Origin: Pseudovirgaria hyperparasitica
Taxonomy: Eukaryota > Ascomycota > Dothideomycetes > Acrospermales > Acrospermaceae
Length of the DNA: 64,000 bases
Direction: 5' to 3'
Assembly (NCBI RefSeq): GCF_010093815.1
Contig: NW_022985580.1
Span: 6,565 to 70,564 of the forward strand
Made by a program: the position numbers and the translations under genes. Below are positions 49,529 through 61,690 of the stretch, piece by piece (within the stretch, counting starts at the first letter, position 1; each line of letters starts with the position of its first letter). The notes beneath the pieces are model-generated. The model searched no databases and was not told the DNA's origin. It was given only the letters and a program-made list of their open reading frames with translations.

Positions 49529-52500
49529 TTATTTATAATAGTTTTCCTTATCGCTACTCTTCTTATTTTCCTTAGTAATTCTTCTAATTAGTAGTCGCGA
49601 GGGCTCGTCGTAACTCTCGTTACTTATATTTCTTATAAAATATTTCTTTAACCTATGGCTAGGAAACGTCCCTCTAAGCATGGCTCTATTAAGCTCCGCG
49701 AGCTTATAAGTATAATTAAACACGGACTAGATTCTATATGGCCCCCTCTAATGCTACCTTAGCTTCCGCCCTATGTTCTTCTATCGCTACGAGTCGTATA
49801 GAAGGATAATCGTATCGACTAGTAACGACTCTTAACGAAGGTAATGGTCGTTATTCCATGCCTCTCTCGATTCCTTACGCGTTCGTGTCGCGTAGATATA
49901 GGCCTCCTTAAGATCCTCGGATCTTCTCTTAAGTTATCTAGCTCGAAGAGTAAGTAAGTCGGATGTCGATCGCACCTCGTCCTAAGGGAGTATTCGGAGC
50001 GACTCGAATTCGACTTCGATAGGCATGATTAGTTTATAGCTAAGCACGAGGTATATAGTACTATACCCTATACTAGCACGTGTCGTTATTCTATCTACCT
50101 AGATAACCGCATGGAGGTGGCCGGGCTAGTTCTTAAATCCGCTATTAGTTATCTTCGTAAGAGCATTAGCGAGTAGTATAAAACTTCTCTTAATAATTCT
50201 ATTTACTCGGGGATTATATATAGACGTAACCTTCTAATAAATTCTATAGAGTCGGAGGAGCTCCTCTATGGCACCTATATTTTCTCTACCACCATTATAG
50301 GTAATTTTAGGAATGATTCCGTATCTATAGATTACGTTCTTAAAGAGGAACTTTACGACGACTATAGACGTGGCCGCCGTACATGCCTCCGCCTTAGTCT
50401 ATCCGCTTAGCTATTCTCGTATAGATACTACTTTACTATACTCTATAGAAGGTGGTAGCGTCGTTACGTCTAAGTATATTCTTTACTAAAGAATAGACGT
50501 TATAACGTGGTAGAGCCCTTTATTAAGACCTCTAAGAAGTTTACTTTATCGTTAATATTCGTTATAGGTTTTCACGTACTATCGCACGTCTCTACGTATA
50601 TCTACCTACTAATACTTATCCTTAATCCTTCTAAGGGTCCCTTCGCTATCTCTATGATCTATCTTATTATAAGTAGTAGTAATTATACACGCCCTAGTAT
50701 TCGGATCCTTAATTACTCGTGTGTGTTAGCGATACCTATCTTCTCTCTACTAGAGTATTCGGTCACACACGAGGAACTTTAGATAGTTAGTTATAAAGGC
50801 CTTATACGCTCGGTCGGTTAGGTCGGTTAGCCTCTTAAGTATAGTAAGGTACTTCGTAATCCTCTACCATTTATCGCTATATTTATCTATTAAGGGAGAC
50901 TTAATAGCGGTATAGTTGAGTATCCCTATCGTGTAATCTCTCCCGCTAACGGGCTTAATTAACGACGTCTCTAGTACGTCTATATATAGAGCCATATCCA
51001 CGAACTCGTCTAGGTTAAAGGTAGAGACGTCTAGTAGTTCTTCTCCTTCGTATATCCATAAGATACCATCAGCGACTACGTTACGCTTCCTAGGTACGTG
51101 CCTAACTATAAAGTTCTATAGCTAAATCCACGCGAGCCACCTAGTAACGAGCGCCCCTAGTAAGTTAGTTACGGTATAGTTAATTTAAGTAACTAGAGTA
51201 TTCGCGTCTATTTTTATAATAAAGTACGTGCTATAGAGATATTACTAGAACTTCTATAACGCGTGGAGGAGGGCTTAGTACTCTAGCTTCACGGTGTCGT
51301 AGTTTCTGTTAGCTTTTAACTACATTCCTCCATTATACCGCGATAGCTAACGTTTACGATTCTCGTTCTCCTATATTAACGTAGCTCTCTACCTAACGTT
51401 ACTAGAGTCTACTACTAGGATTATGTCTCCCGTACCTATCCTATACCGTAACATTATTAGTATAGGAGTAGTGGTTAGAGCTATCTTTAGCGCGTCCATC
51501 GAGGTCTACTTCTTAGCTATCTACTACTAGACCGATTTATTCTTTAATAGTATAAATAGCGGTAATATAATAATAGCGTACCCGGGGATCTATATCCGGA
51601 AATATATATAAACGCTAAGGAAGGCTCGCACATTCGTCGTGTTTTTATAGGGTTTCTAGTCCCTAATAGTAGTAACCTTTTTATTACTCGGTCGCCTCCC
51701 TTTAATATCGTAGACGTATCCTATAACGTTAGCGGCTTTAACATACTACTAAGTCTTCTTACTACTTAGGGCGTATCCGGCGCGCTCTATATCCGCGAGA
51801 ACCTTATCTATGTTAATTAAATGTTCTAGAATATACCTACGAATTCTAGGCAGGGCCTCCTTAGAGTTATATTTCGTCGTAGGTCCTTTAATATCTAAGT
51901 CATCTAGGAATAGTAGAGCCCTCTCCGGGATGTGTTCTTATATAATAGTTAATATAATTCTAATAAACTAAGCTACTAAATTAGTAGCCCCTTAAGGTAA
52001 TATTATCCCGCGTAGTAATTCTAGGGGCGTTATAAACCCCGTTAAGTCTTAGTAATACTCTACTAATAGAATCTAATTATATCCTAAGAAGAAGTTGGTA
52101 AACGTTAAGACGGCTATCCCCGTAAAGTGCTCCGAGAACTCTTTACACGAGGGCGGCGTGGCCGTATTACGAATAGTGACTCGGTTAATTTCTATCGCCG
52201 AATTGATTAACCTATAATCTCGTTCCTTATTAGCTTCCTTCTTCTTTTCCACGAGAAAATAGGCGTTTTAATAAGGACTACTATAGGGCTCGAGCCTTCC
52301 GCTATTAAGACGCTCTTTTAGGATTATGAGTACCTTCCTATAAAGGGCTCTAGGAATATTAAAGTTCTTAGCCTACTATACCTTATGTTCTACCGTTCGG
52401 ATCTCCTACGGAGATGCCACCTCTTTATTAAATTTACTAAGGTATAAGAATTTCTATGCTAGTACTTCCTCGCGATATAATAAGATTATATATAGTAACT

Positions 52501-53040
52501 TAAGTTCCGCGGGACGTAGCTCTATTCTAATCTTTAGCTAACTTATACGTAGAGGCGTTAGACGTGTTCCTAGCGGGATAGTTACCCTTCAAGGCTCTAT
52601 TAGCCTACTAAACGCGTTAAGGCCTAGATAGACGGCCAGAAGAAGTACCTACCGTGCGATTACTCGTTCACGCTAGTCTAGATACCCTAATAGATTCCTA
52701 GGAACCTTTCGGTAGACTTCGGAGTCATCTACGGGGTATACTTTAACTCCCTTTCTTTTATACATGGTAGCCATATTAAATCCCTTTAATACCCCGGATG
52801 AATACCGTCTTTAGAGGCTAGTAGAGCCTACTATAAGCTATTCTATTATCGTGCCTTATTTATGTACGAAGGCAGCGTACCTTACTACCGTAACTAGGGC
52901 GGCTAAGTCATCTTTTCTTAATAACCGAGTAACATTTTTAGGCCGGATTTTCTCGGAAAGTAACTCTATATAACTCATTTCTATATCCGTATAAAAATAT
53001 AGCCTATCCCCTTCGTTAGTAGGTTTACCGGACCCTATTT
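49529..53040 (-). pseudogene. Inner element RT-RNase H-integrase region (fossil)
   Basis: RT blocks include LLFLDDLDIKGP at about 51885-51920 and a following IRRYILEHL block. RNase H lies at about 51550-51150 and integrase at about 50900-50000. The C-terminal section (minus-strand open frame 49529-49723, YKLAELN...) matches the tail that follows integrase in this fungal Gypsy lineage. The LDDL(D/A)KGP-type RT is distinct from the outer chromovirus RT. No chromodomain was recognised. Fossil, broken. Confidence 0.82.
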
Positions 53041-53048
53041 AGTGCGGA

Positions 53049-53079
53049 TTATTAGTTAAGGGTAGCCCTTAACTAATAA
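53049..53079. repeat. 31 nt hairpin palindrome, copy P14
   Basis: One difference from consensus. Flanks cgga/tccg extend the arms by four bases. It separates the gag-protease and RT regions of the inner LTR element. Confidence 0.93.
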
Positions 53080-53289
53080 TCCGGCTTAACTCCGGCTTCT
53101 AGCGATATACTCCGCTATATAGTTAGTCTCTAGCCACGGAGTTACCCTCCTTCTCTAAGACTAGAATATACTTATCCGGACTAGTTTCGAAGGTTACACG
53201 TTCTTATCTATATACGGAGTAGACTATTAAGAGTACTTACCCGGAGGCTAACCTCTATACTATAAGTAAGGCCTATCTAGTATATGGCT

Positions 53290-55720
53290 CCCCTAGAATA
53301 AGATTATAATTAAGTTCGCTATACACGAATATCGAAGTGGCCGTAACGATCCGACCTATATAGATAGGGTATTACTATACTATTCCTACGAATAGAGTAC
53401 TATACTAAGTAGCGCTAACTAAACTCGAGTTCTTTATATATGGTAGAAGCGAAGATATCGCTAGCCTAAGACGCCTCGTAGCATCTAGTCGAATACTATT
53501 TACCTATGCGCTACTATCGAATAGTACTATACTAGTCGCCCTTTTAGGACTAACTTCCACGGGGTACCTTAGATACTTAGCCACTAGCCTTACTATCCCT
53601 TCCTTAAGCTAATTAATATCTTATTACGTGATGGCCGTCCCTATGGCATAGAGGGGTACTAATACATTAAGTTTATTTATCTTAGAAGCCATAGTATAGT
53701 CGTTTCTTTCTTTCTTCTCGGCTCTCTCTTCTTAAGTCTTATAGACCTCTCTAGCCATGAAGTCGGGGGCGCCCTTCTTAAACACCGTACGATATAAGTT
53801 ACTATTAAGGCTTAATAGTTTACTAATAGTAATGTTTATGGTTATCCCTAGAACGCGCACTAGCTATGCTTCGCTAGCTTCTATACTTAGCCGCTATCCT
53901 TCGCGTAGATAGTTATTAAGCTTAACACCTCGGATACGTGCCTTTTGACTAGGATTTAGGCTATCCCCTTCATCTATCTTGTCCTCCAGCGCCGTTGGCT
54001 CTTATTTAGACGTTCTCTAGTCGCTACTCTTCTCGCCGTCCTCCTATTCCTTAATAATCCTTATATACTACCCTTTACGCATTCCGCGGAGGCGGGCGAT
54101 CTTTCTTTCCTTAGTATAATTAGGTATACTCTTCGTGATCCCCCTTCTAGATATTACGAGTATAGCGGGCTCTTCTAGAGCTATCTCCTTATGGATATAT
54201 CTATTACTAGCCACGTCGAAGCGTTCGTAGAATTCTATATATCTATCTTTCTTACTCTCGGGCGATATAACTTCTTCTTCTAAATCGCTATCCGCCGAGG
54301 CCTAGTAGGGACCCTTCATAGGTTTTATACTAATACTATATACCGGCACTCCCTATAAAGCGTTAATGTTTACTACGGACGTAGAAACCTTTACTCCTTC
54401 TCCGTACTAGCTTAGGCCGTTTTAAACCGTTACTATATAGTTTCGGATAGCTTATAGAGTAGCTTATAGCCCTACCGAGGAGGGTAGTAATAGGATTTCT
54501 TCTCCGTTCGCCCTAAAACGCCCTTAGAATACTCGTACCCCGTTAATATTTAGTAATCCGTCTCTAATATATTCTACTATCTCCGGATATCTATATATTA
54601 GGTGATCTCCTCCGTACGTAATATATACGATCGGTCTTCGAGGCCTATCCTAGGCCATAACGCCTCCTTAGAAGTCTTAGGTAGAGACGTATTCTCTATT
54701 CTATATATAATTCTATGGATAAACTTACGTTAGTTCTATGGATATGCCTCGTACTTAGGGATGTACTAAAAGATTTAGCCTTCGCGCCTACTAGTTAATA
54801 ATAGCCGAAAGTAGCTTAGGTTCGTACTTCTTAAGGGATAGGAATAAGGGATTAGAGGTAAAGTAGGACTTTATCTTAATTAACGTGAGGTCTAGTTTAC
54901 TAAATCTCTCTACTATCTCGTTAAACTTGTCCGATTCTAGCGCGACGTGTACTACGACTAGAGAGGGGTAGTTAAATTTATTAGTTCTTCTTTCTTTATA
55001 TAACTACTCTTCTAAGCCGGTCTTCTTACTCTCTATCTTTAATTTATAGTATATGGCTATGGCTAGCTCTTGTGCGGCTAAGTACTTATTAATATAAGCG
55101 AGTTCCTTAAGTGCTCTAGCCTTTCGTAATACGAAGCCATAGATAATTACCTAGTCGTAACTATGTACTTCCATCGTAAGTTAACATTTCTCTATAGCCC
55201 GAGCCTTAAGACTATTAGGCAGCCCTTCTAGGAAGAGCTCTATTCGCGAATACGAGCTTAGGCTTCCTTTAGCCGTAAGTTTCTCTATAATAACACGATA
55301 CCGGGAGTAGTACATAGGGAGAGAGTAGGATAGGTCTACTTTAACCATTTCCACGTATTTTCGGATAAAGTGGATGGTGCCTTCCTCGAGGGTAGAGTTA
55401 AATAGAGAGAATTCCTTTAATAATTCTTCACGTAGCGTAGCCTACTACTATTTCTAAAACCTACTTATTCCTTTAATAGTAGGACGGAGATAGTCCTCGT
55501 AGTATGACGGTAGAGAGGTTATCTTCTTATTAGGCGGAACTTCGTAGTTTATATACATGTCCTCGTACTTCCGAAGGAAGGCCGTAATATTTATTCCTTT
55601 AAAGCGCTCGGGGGCTAGGGTAGATAGAGGTACTATCCTTCCTTATCGCGCAAATGCTACGAAGAAGTTAAGTATCTCTCTACGAGTTACTAGGTTGTTA
55701 TTTTAAGCTCCTATCGCACT
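53290..55720 (-). pseudogene. Inner element gag-protease region (fossil)
   Basis: Coding region downstream of hairpin P15. The first third has a capsid-like section around ERFKGINITAFLRKYEDMY (about 55560-55620). The final part, about 53650-53290, resembles a retroviral-type protease, with a VNSIRLDATRRL block and a later LGEPY block. Hairpin P14 lies after it, so gag and protease form one ORF separated from RT by the palindrome. Fossil, broken. Confidence 0.7.
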
Positions 55721-55763
55721 ATTACTAGTAGTAGGTATACTAGTGGAGACGCTAGGGGTAAGG

Positions 55764-55790
55764 TTATTAGTTAAGGGATTACCTTAACTA
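55764..55790. repeat. Hairpin palindrome, partial copy P15
   Basis: Imperfect palindrome upstream of the gag region of the inner element. The centre and one end differ from consensus, but both arms are recognisable. Confidence 0.75.
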
Positions 55791-56273
55791 AAGGTTGGCC
55801 TAATGCGTCTACCTATAACACCTATTATCCCTTCTCTATGTTAACTAATCCCTTTATAAGGTGAACTATTACTATCGTCTTCATTAATATAAGGTTCACG
55901 GTATTCTACTTATGTTATTATCTTCGTGTAAGGCGTTCCTAAAGTGGTATACTCGTATAGCCGTGTTTATAAATAATAGCTATAGTAGCACTAAATAGAT
56001 TATATTTGTCGTTTTTGAACTCTTCTTTACTGCTTCATCTAGCCCTATTTTATATCCTATTCCCCTAAGACATTTTCGAGTCGCGCTATCACCCGTGTTA
56101 GTATGCGCATGCTTTTTACGGCTACTTTTAAGAGGCTAGCCCCTAGCGACTCCGGACTCCCTGTTTTCCGGACTCGTGGCTTCGATCTAGTAAGTCTAGA
56201 CTACCTTATTAGGCACGCCATATACTTCCCCTAAGCTAGTTTCGGAGTCCTAATCTCCCCCTATAAGTTCGTA
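55791..56273. other. Inner element 5' leader
   Basis: About 480 nt between the primer-binding site and hairpin P15. No ORF was recognised. It retains relatively many CA/TG dinucleotides. Confidence 0.5.
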
Positions 56274-56291
56274 GTCCGGGTACGACCTCTA
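56274..56291 (-). other. Inner element primer-binding site candidate
   Basis: 18 nt on the minus strand, tagaggtcgtacccggac, a few bases inside the 5' LTR. It has the position and TGG-like start of a tRNA-complementary primer site. The tRNA is not identified. Confidence 0.55.
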
Positions 56292-56295
56292 AAAT

Positions 56296-56667
56296 TATAG
56301 TAAGCTATCGCCACGTGTGTCCCTTTTATAAATAGCTATGTTCCTAGTATAGTAGTCGCGACGAACTCATAAGTATCTCTCCTAGGTATTATGAGTTCTC
56401 TTTGAACGTACGACTTCTTATTAGTTCTCTTTTATAATAGGACGGGTCTATATAATACTCTTAATCAATTCTTTAATAGCTAAGCCTAATAATTAATACC
56501 TATAGAGGCCCATGAACGTAAGAAAAGGTCGAATAGTCGAATATTAGTGATGGGGGAAGCGCGCCGAGTAGAATGACCAAGGAAAACGCCCTCCTTAAAT
56601 ATATAATGAAGCCATGTAATCGAGCTAGGGACATATACATATAGGGCTACAGGAGCGGCCTTCTATA
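56296..56667 (-). repeat. Inner element 5' LTR
   Basis: 372 bp. On the minus strand it begins tatagaaggccgctcc. Its partner is at 45230-45601. Confidence 0.94.
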
Positions 56668-56677
56668 CTATATTAGA

Positions 56678-57049
56678 CTAAAAAGAGAAACGGCGTTTAG
56701 AGCAAGGCGGCGAAGGCGTAAACTCTCGATTATTGTCTACGACAAGATCTTCTTCATCCTCTAAAGGAGGTATAGTAGATAGGCGGCGCGAGTAGGTGTA
56801 GGTAGGCTTTATAGCTACCTCTTCCGTAACACTAGTACTAGGATTACCTAGATTAGAGCGACTAGTGGCCACGTTAGTGGTAATAGTAGTAGTAGCCTTA
56901 GCTACCTTCTTCTCTAACTTAGAGCGCGCCTTTATACTACTATAATAAGTGGATTTTTTAGCCGGTATAGCCGGGGTAGAGATAATCCCTTTAGAGCGAG
57001 TCTTACGAGAGGAGGAGGTAGACTTAGGAATAGAACTAGTATTAGACAT
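56678..57049 (-). CDS. Outer element antisense ORF, 123 codons, Ser/Thr/Lys-rich
   Basis: The longest open minus-strand frame in the LTR region, beginning MSNTSSIPKSTSSSRKTRSK. The product is low-complexity and basic (Ser, Thr, Lys, Arg), with an acidic stretch near residues 96-106 and KRR near the C-terminus. It is probably disordered, possibly nuclear. It lies antisense in the 3' region of the outer chromovirus. Its last codons abut the left-hand insertion point of the inner element, so it may once have joined the coding sequence at 44290-45225. Function unknown. Confidence 0.5.
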   Translation of the reverse strand: MSNTSSIPKSTSSSRKTRSKGIISTPAIPAKKSTYYSSIKARSKLEKKVAKATTTITTNVATSRSNLGNPSTSVTEEVAIKPTYTYSRRLSTIPPLEDEEDLVVDNNREFTPSPPCSKRRFSF

Positions 57050-57518
57050 CTATATATATACGTTAGCTAGAGGTCTAAGAGTAGAATACTTATTTAGCCT
57101 TAAAGGCGATTAAAGAAGCTAAATTAGTAACCGTAATAACGCGAATAGATTACATAGAACCAGCTCTAATAAAAATAGACTACTCTAGACCCGAACGGAT
57201 CTAAACTAAAGGAGATAGTATACGAATTAACGACTTACCTTAAGAGTAAGGTAGATATACTAGAGAAGAAAATTCAGAATAAGAGAACTAAATATAAGCT
57301 TAGTTAATATAGCGGTTATATAACCCGCGGAGCTATCTCTAAGGTAGTAGCTATGAAGTAAGGGATAAGCGTATATATAAATAAAAGTAAACTAGAGCTT
57401 AAGTTTACCGATATAAAGACTATCGATAACGTTACATAGATTTAATTAGATGCGCGTATAAATATAACGCTTATAGAATTACGGATTTATATATAGCTAA
57501 GTGCTTCGGGGCGAAGCA
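57050..57518. other. Outer element 3' noncoding region
   Basis: About 470 bp between the antisense ORF start and the polypurine tract. The first part is the likely 5' flank of the antisense gene. No ORF or known motif was recognised. Confidence 0.45.
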
Positions 57519-57536
57519 TAAAAAGAAGAAGGATAT
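57519..57536 (+). other. Outer element polypurine tract
   Basis: A purine run (aaaaagaagaaggat) directly before the 3' LTR, as expected for plus-strand DNA priming in LTR elements. Confidence 0.8.
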
Positions 57537-57776
57537 TATTAGGGCTAATACCAGGATAGACTTAACTAGAATACTATGGTCTAGTACGGTCCGTGACAGG
57601 TGGACCTAGGGTAAGTTAGCTAGAATAAGCGAGACCACTATATAAGTAGGCCGCATACACTTAATTCCTACTCTTTAGGAATTAACCTTGTTAGGAGAGT
57701 AGACTACCCTTTTAAATATATTCCCGAATCCTCCTATAACCTGTTAGACTACTATCCTACGTCTACAATCCTTATA
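57537..57776 (+). repeat. Outer element 3' LTR
   Basis: 240 bp partner of 38325-38564, followed by the duplicated target cttac. Confidence 0.94.
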
Positions 57777-60700
57777 CTTACCCCCCTTAGTAGTCTATTT
57801 CCCTTAGTAGTTAATAAAGTATATAAGCTAGTACTTTTTAGATATAAACTTTACTCTATAGCGCTTTACCTATTAGATATATCTCTTATAGTTCTATTTA
57901 AGACGCCTATATATCTAGCTAGTATTATTATTAATAGTAAGGAGATATATATTATCTATATATTACGTTCTCTAGAGAAGGTCTATAGTAAAGAAGAGAA
58001 AGAGAATTAGAGAGATAGTACTTCCTTAAGGAATACTATATAATATTTTTTTATATTCGCTATAATATCTAGAAATATATATCTAGATAACCCTTTTAGT
58101 AAGGAAGGACTATATAAACTATATAATCTACTCTAGTATACGTCTCCTCTATAGATTATAGATAAGTCTAGTATAGTTTATCTTATTAAATATACTAGCT
58201 ATATTAAGGGAGAGTAGCGTTACTATATATCTCTATTTCTATATTTATAGTCTAGATAACTTTAAGGATATATTAGATAGCGGTAATTAGAGAGCTACTA
58301 GTCTTTATCTTCTAGTTTACTAGAAGAAGACTATATACCTATACTATAACGCTTATCTTCTTCGCGATTATAGCTTCTAGTATCTTTCTAGGATAGAAGA
58401 GAAGGGTAATTAGTATCTAACCTTTTAGAGAGCTAGGATTCTTTTCTAGTTTCGGGAGTATAACTATATAGATAGCTTAGAAGCTTTAGAGATAGTATCT
58501 ATTCTTAGCGTATACCTAGAAGATAAGATTAATAAGCGGTATAGTTACCCGTATAGTATATTTAAGGTACCTATTTAGTATTCTATCCGGCCTAGATACC
58601 TTATTATTAGAGAGCGCTTTAATAGTATTAAGTATATTCTCTTTAGTAATCTTCTAGGGAATATCTATTAGATCTAGATACTTAGTATCTTTAATATTAG
58701 ATAGGTCTACTAGTTCTAGAAGGGGGAATATAACTTCTCGTAGAATCTCTATCTTCTTCTAGCTTATAGAGTATATTCTTCCTTAGTATATTAGAGGAGG
58801 TATTAGTAGTAGTAATACTAGGGTATTAGTATCCTTAGCCTACTTAGCTATATACTATAGCTCTATAGTTTATTATATATACTTACTAGTAATTATATAC
58901 TATTATTTATGTTATTTATTAAGGAGGGTTTAGTTATAATATTATACTATCTCTTTCTACTTATTCTATGCCTTAGTTATCTAGATATAGTATATATATA
59001 TATATATAGTCTATAGGCCTCCCGTCTATATTCTTATATCTAAGATATACCCCTTACGTCTAGGGGTCTATATAGTTAGTATAGTACGTGTTTATCTCTT
59101 ATATTCTAGTATACTTAAAGGAGGGTTTATACGGCTTTATTAATAGTAGGGCCGTTAGATATATTAACTATAGGGGTATCTAGAATCGCCGATTCTAGAT
59201 TCTCTAGATAGTTATCCTAGTTAGTATCCTTCTATATCTACTTTCCTTATTAGTTATTAAGAGTAGAGACGTCTATTATAGTCTCTATATATTTATAGTT
59301 AGAGTCTATCTATAGTAGGCTTAGGTAGTAGTATTATACTCTATAGCTTATATAGTTAGTAGTAAGTATAAGGTCGATAGTAGATCTATCCTTATTCTAT
59401 TTATATCTCTTCTATATAATCTATTCTATAGATATAAGAAGGTATAGGAAGTCCTAGTATCGTATATATAGCTCCCTTACTCTAAGTTCCTCTCTAATAA
59501 TAGTAGGGCCTCTCTACTATCTATAGTAGAGATTAAAGTTACCTAGAAGGATATATTCTCCTAGTATTATAGTATCCTTAAGTATATTATCTAGTATAAG
59601 TAATTACTATTAATTATATATATTATAGATATAAAGGGGCTCTATACTTATCTAGAGATATAATATTATCTAGAGGTTATTACGTTCGGTATAGGACTAT
59701 TCTAAGAGTAGAATTAACTTATATATATAAAATATTACTCTTCTATCTCGGCTTATAGGGTAGATAGTATAGTATTCTAGATATATTATTAGCTTATTAG
59801 TTTAGTAGTACTTATATAGCTCCTAGATAGTAAGTATTATAGCCCTAGTTTCTTTAAGGAGTATCGCCTAGTTCTCTCTTTTATACTATATATTTACCTA
59901 TATAATTTAGAGTATATTATAGTCCCTTATTAGATACTAGAGAGTATATATATCTATATACTTATTTCTTAGAGGTAGAGCTATCCCCTTATAGTAGTAG
60001 CTTTAACTATATCTTTTAGTCGCCCTATTATTCTAGAAATAGTCTACTATTCTACTAGGTTACCGTTCTAGAAGAAGGTTAAGGTTATATTTATTATAAT
60101 AGAAGAGCTTATAGTAGATATTATATTTTATAGCTATATTATATCTCTTACTTTTATTATATAAATATACTTAGTAATCTATCTATATTTATTATATATT
60201 AATAATTATAATGGGTATTTTCCTTTATAGTTTAAATACTATACTATATTCTTATTTCTTAGTCCGTCTTCTTACGGTTTATAAGAGTATTTCTAGATAG
60301 TATAGTCTCTATAATACTAGCCGTATTTAGTCTTCTATAAATACTATTATATAGTATAGCTATACCCTTAATAGTTAAAGTACTATATTATTATCTATAC
60401 TCTATTCTATAGTTTAGCTATAAAAAGTTTATCTTCTATAAGGAATCCCTTCTATATAATATATTATATAAGGGTAGAGTCCTAGAGCTATATAATTATA
60501 GTAGAGTATTTTTTAATCTTTGCCTTAATCCCTTATAGATTCTTCTATTATACCTTTATAATCTTAATCTCTAGATATTTTTACTTCTTAGCTTATTCTA
60601 TATATAAAAGATTCTCTATACTAATAGTCTATCTCTATACTAGTACTATATATATCTATATTAGATATATAGCTATCTAGATAGATACGCTAGGGAAGAT

Positions 60701-61398
60701 ATTATCTATCGCGTTTAGATTACGTAAGATATTCTACTATACTATATTAGTTATAGTAGTAAGTACTACCCCTTCTAGTATAACTTTAGTAGCTATAATA
60801 TTTAACTATATTCTCTTCTATTTATTTATCTTATTTATAATTTCCTTTAGAGATACTTATTAGATCTATATAAGGGTATTCTTATTCTAGATTATAATAT
60901 ATACGCTATATACTCTATCTATAATTCTAGTAGTCCTTAGGGCGGTAGCTCTAGATATAGCTATAATCTATACCTACGTATTAGGGCGCTTATCTTAGTA
61001 TAGCTCTTTCTAAATCTATCGTAAGCTAGCTTCTATTCTATTAAGTCTATTATCTAGTTCTCTTTATAGTAATTTCTATAGTAACTTTCTCTCTTCCTCT
61101 ATAAGTTCTCTTAGATTCTAGATAAGATCCCGGAATATATAGAGAAGGGTCTTCTTCTCTTCTACCGTATCTTTCTCTATATATATTATCTAGTATTTAA
61201 TTTTATCTATAAGGGTCTCCTCTCTTAGAGTCCTCTTAGACTTAGTTATCTATAGTATTACTTACCCTTAGTTAGTTTCTATATTTTAGATAGGTATTTA
61301 ACTATCTATATTAATATTACTATATAGCTATTTCTATTATACTAGTAGGGGTATTTCTAGTATATACTAGGGTATAGCTATATCTAAGGCCGCTATAG

Positions 61399-61429
61399 TT
61401 ATTAGTTAAGGGCTATCCTTAACTAATAA
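61399..61429. repeat. 31 nt hairpin palindrome, copy P16
   Basis: Two differences from consensus. 2 nt upstream of the ORF1 start position of LINE copy 7. Confidence 0.9.
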
Positions 61430-61537
61430 AAGGGGGTTAGTATATTAGTATTTATTAGATATAGTCTATACTTATATTATTAAGGGGTCTTCGAGCGTAT
61501 ATATATAGCTTCTTTATATATTAGTATTATTATATAC

Positions 61538-61541
61538 TATA

Positions 61542-61580
<39 letters not shown>
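61538..61580. repeat. TA dinucleotide run in LINE copy 7 5' UTR
   Basis: A nearly pure (TA)n run where less mutated copies have acgtacgtacgtac. It looks like a CpA-poor simple repeat that expanded or was converted by RIP. Confidence 0.7.
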
Positions 61581-61585
<5 letters not shown>

Positions 61586-61690
61586 GATTATTATACTTGG
61601 TATACTCTATCGTTTAATATACGTAAATTACTATATTACTCTAGATTAACTAGTTTTAGTCTATAGAGGTATAAGAAGTTTTTTTTTTAG

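Larger units (their letters stand above)
45230..56667 (-). mobile_element. Inner LTR retroelement fossil: Ty3/Gypsy type with accessory gene
   Basis: 11.4 kb minus-strand element with 372 bp LTRs, inserted in the 3' region of the outer chromovirus. LTR ends are tatag...ctata. The flanking duplication is ctat (45226-45229, 56668-56671). Order on the minus strand: 5' LTR, primer-binding site, hairpin P15, gag-protease, hairpin P14, RT-RNase H-integrase, a 0.8 kb spacer with tandem repeats, a ~3 kb accessory coding region, hairpin P13, purine-rich tract, 3' LTR. The LTRs differ at roughly 5 percent of sites, nearly all transitions. It is broken in many places (several dozen RIP-type disruptions), and it is the youngest insertion in this stack. 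Confidence 0.92.
38325..57776 (+). mobile_element. Outer LTR retroelement fossil: Ty3/Gypsy chromovirus (interrupted)
   Basis: Identical-length 240 bp LTRs (38325-38564 and 57537-57776) flanked by the 5 bp duplication cttac (38320-38324, 57777-57781) inside LINE copy 7. Without the nested inner element it would be about 8.0 kb. Parts in order: gag, protease, RT, RNase H, integrase, chromodomain, a 3' accessory region, a polypurine tract. It is broken, with several dozen disruptions of RIP type. The LTRs differ at about 13 of 240 sites, essentially all transitions, so the apparent age is inflated by RIP and the insertion may be fairly recent. It is less mutated than the LINE it entered. Confidence 0.93.
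57782..61690 (-). mobile_element. LINE copy 7, 5' part (5' UTR, ORF1, endonuclease, RT)
   Basis: Continues LINE copy 7 after the LTR insertion. RT lies at about 57800-58750, the endonuclease at about 59150-59900, ORF1 at about 60150-61396, hairpin P16 at 61399-61429, and the 5' terminus near 61688. It is saturated with RIP changes and no frame is open beyond a few dozen codons. Total LINE length without the insert is about 5.37 kb, so it is full length. Confidence 0.9.

Noticed and set aside
38325-57776. A single giant 19.4 kb LTR retroelement with genes on both strands
   Set aside because: A second, independent pair of 372 bp LTRs with its own target duplication lies inside (45230-56667), so two nested elements explain the layout.
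339-61429. The repeated palindromes as a CRISPR array
   Set aside because: The copies are kilobases apart and tied to retroelement ORF boundaries. There are no regular spacers and no cas genes, and the sequence is fungal in character.
339-61429. The 31 nt palindrome as an independently moving MITE
   Set aside because: Not excluded, but no target duplication or empty site can be seen, and it keeps the same position in every LINE copy, so vertical inheritance within the LINE is simpler.
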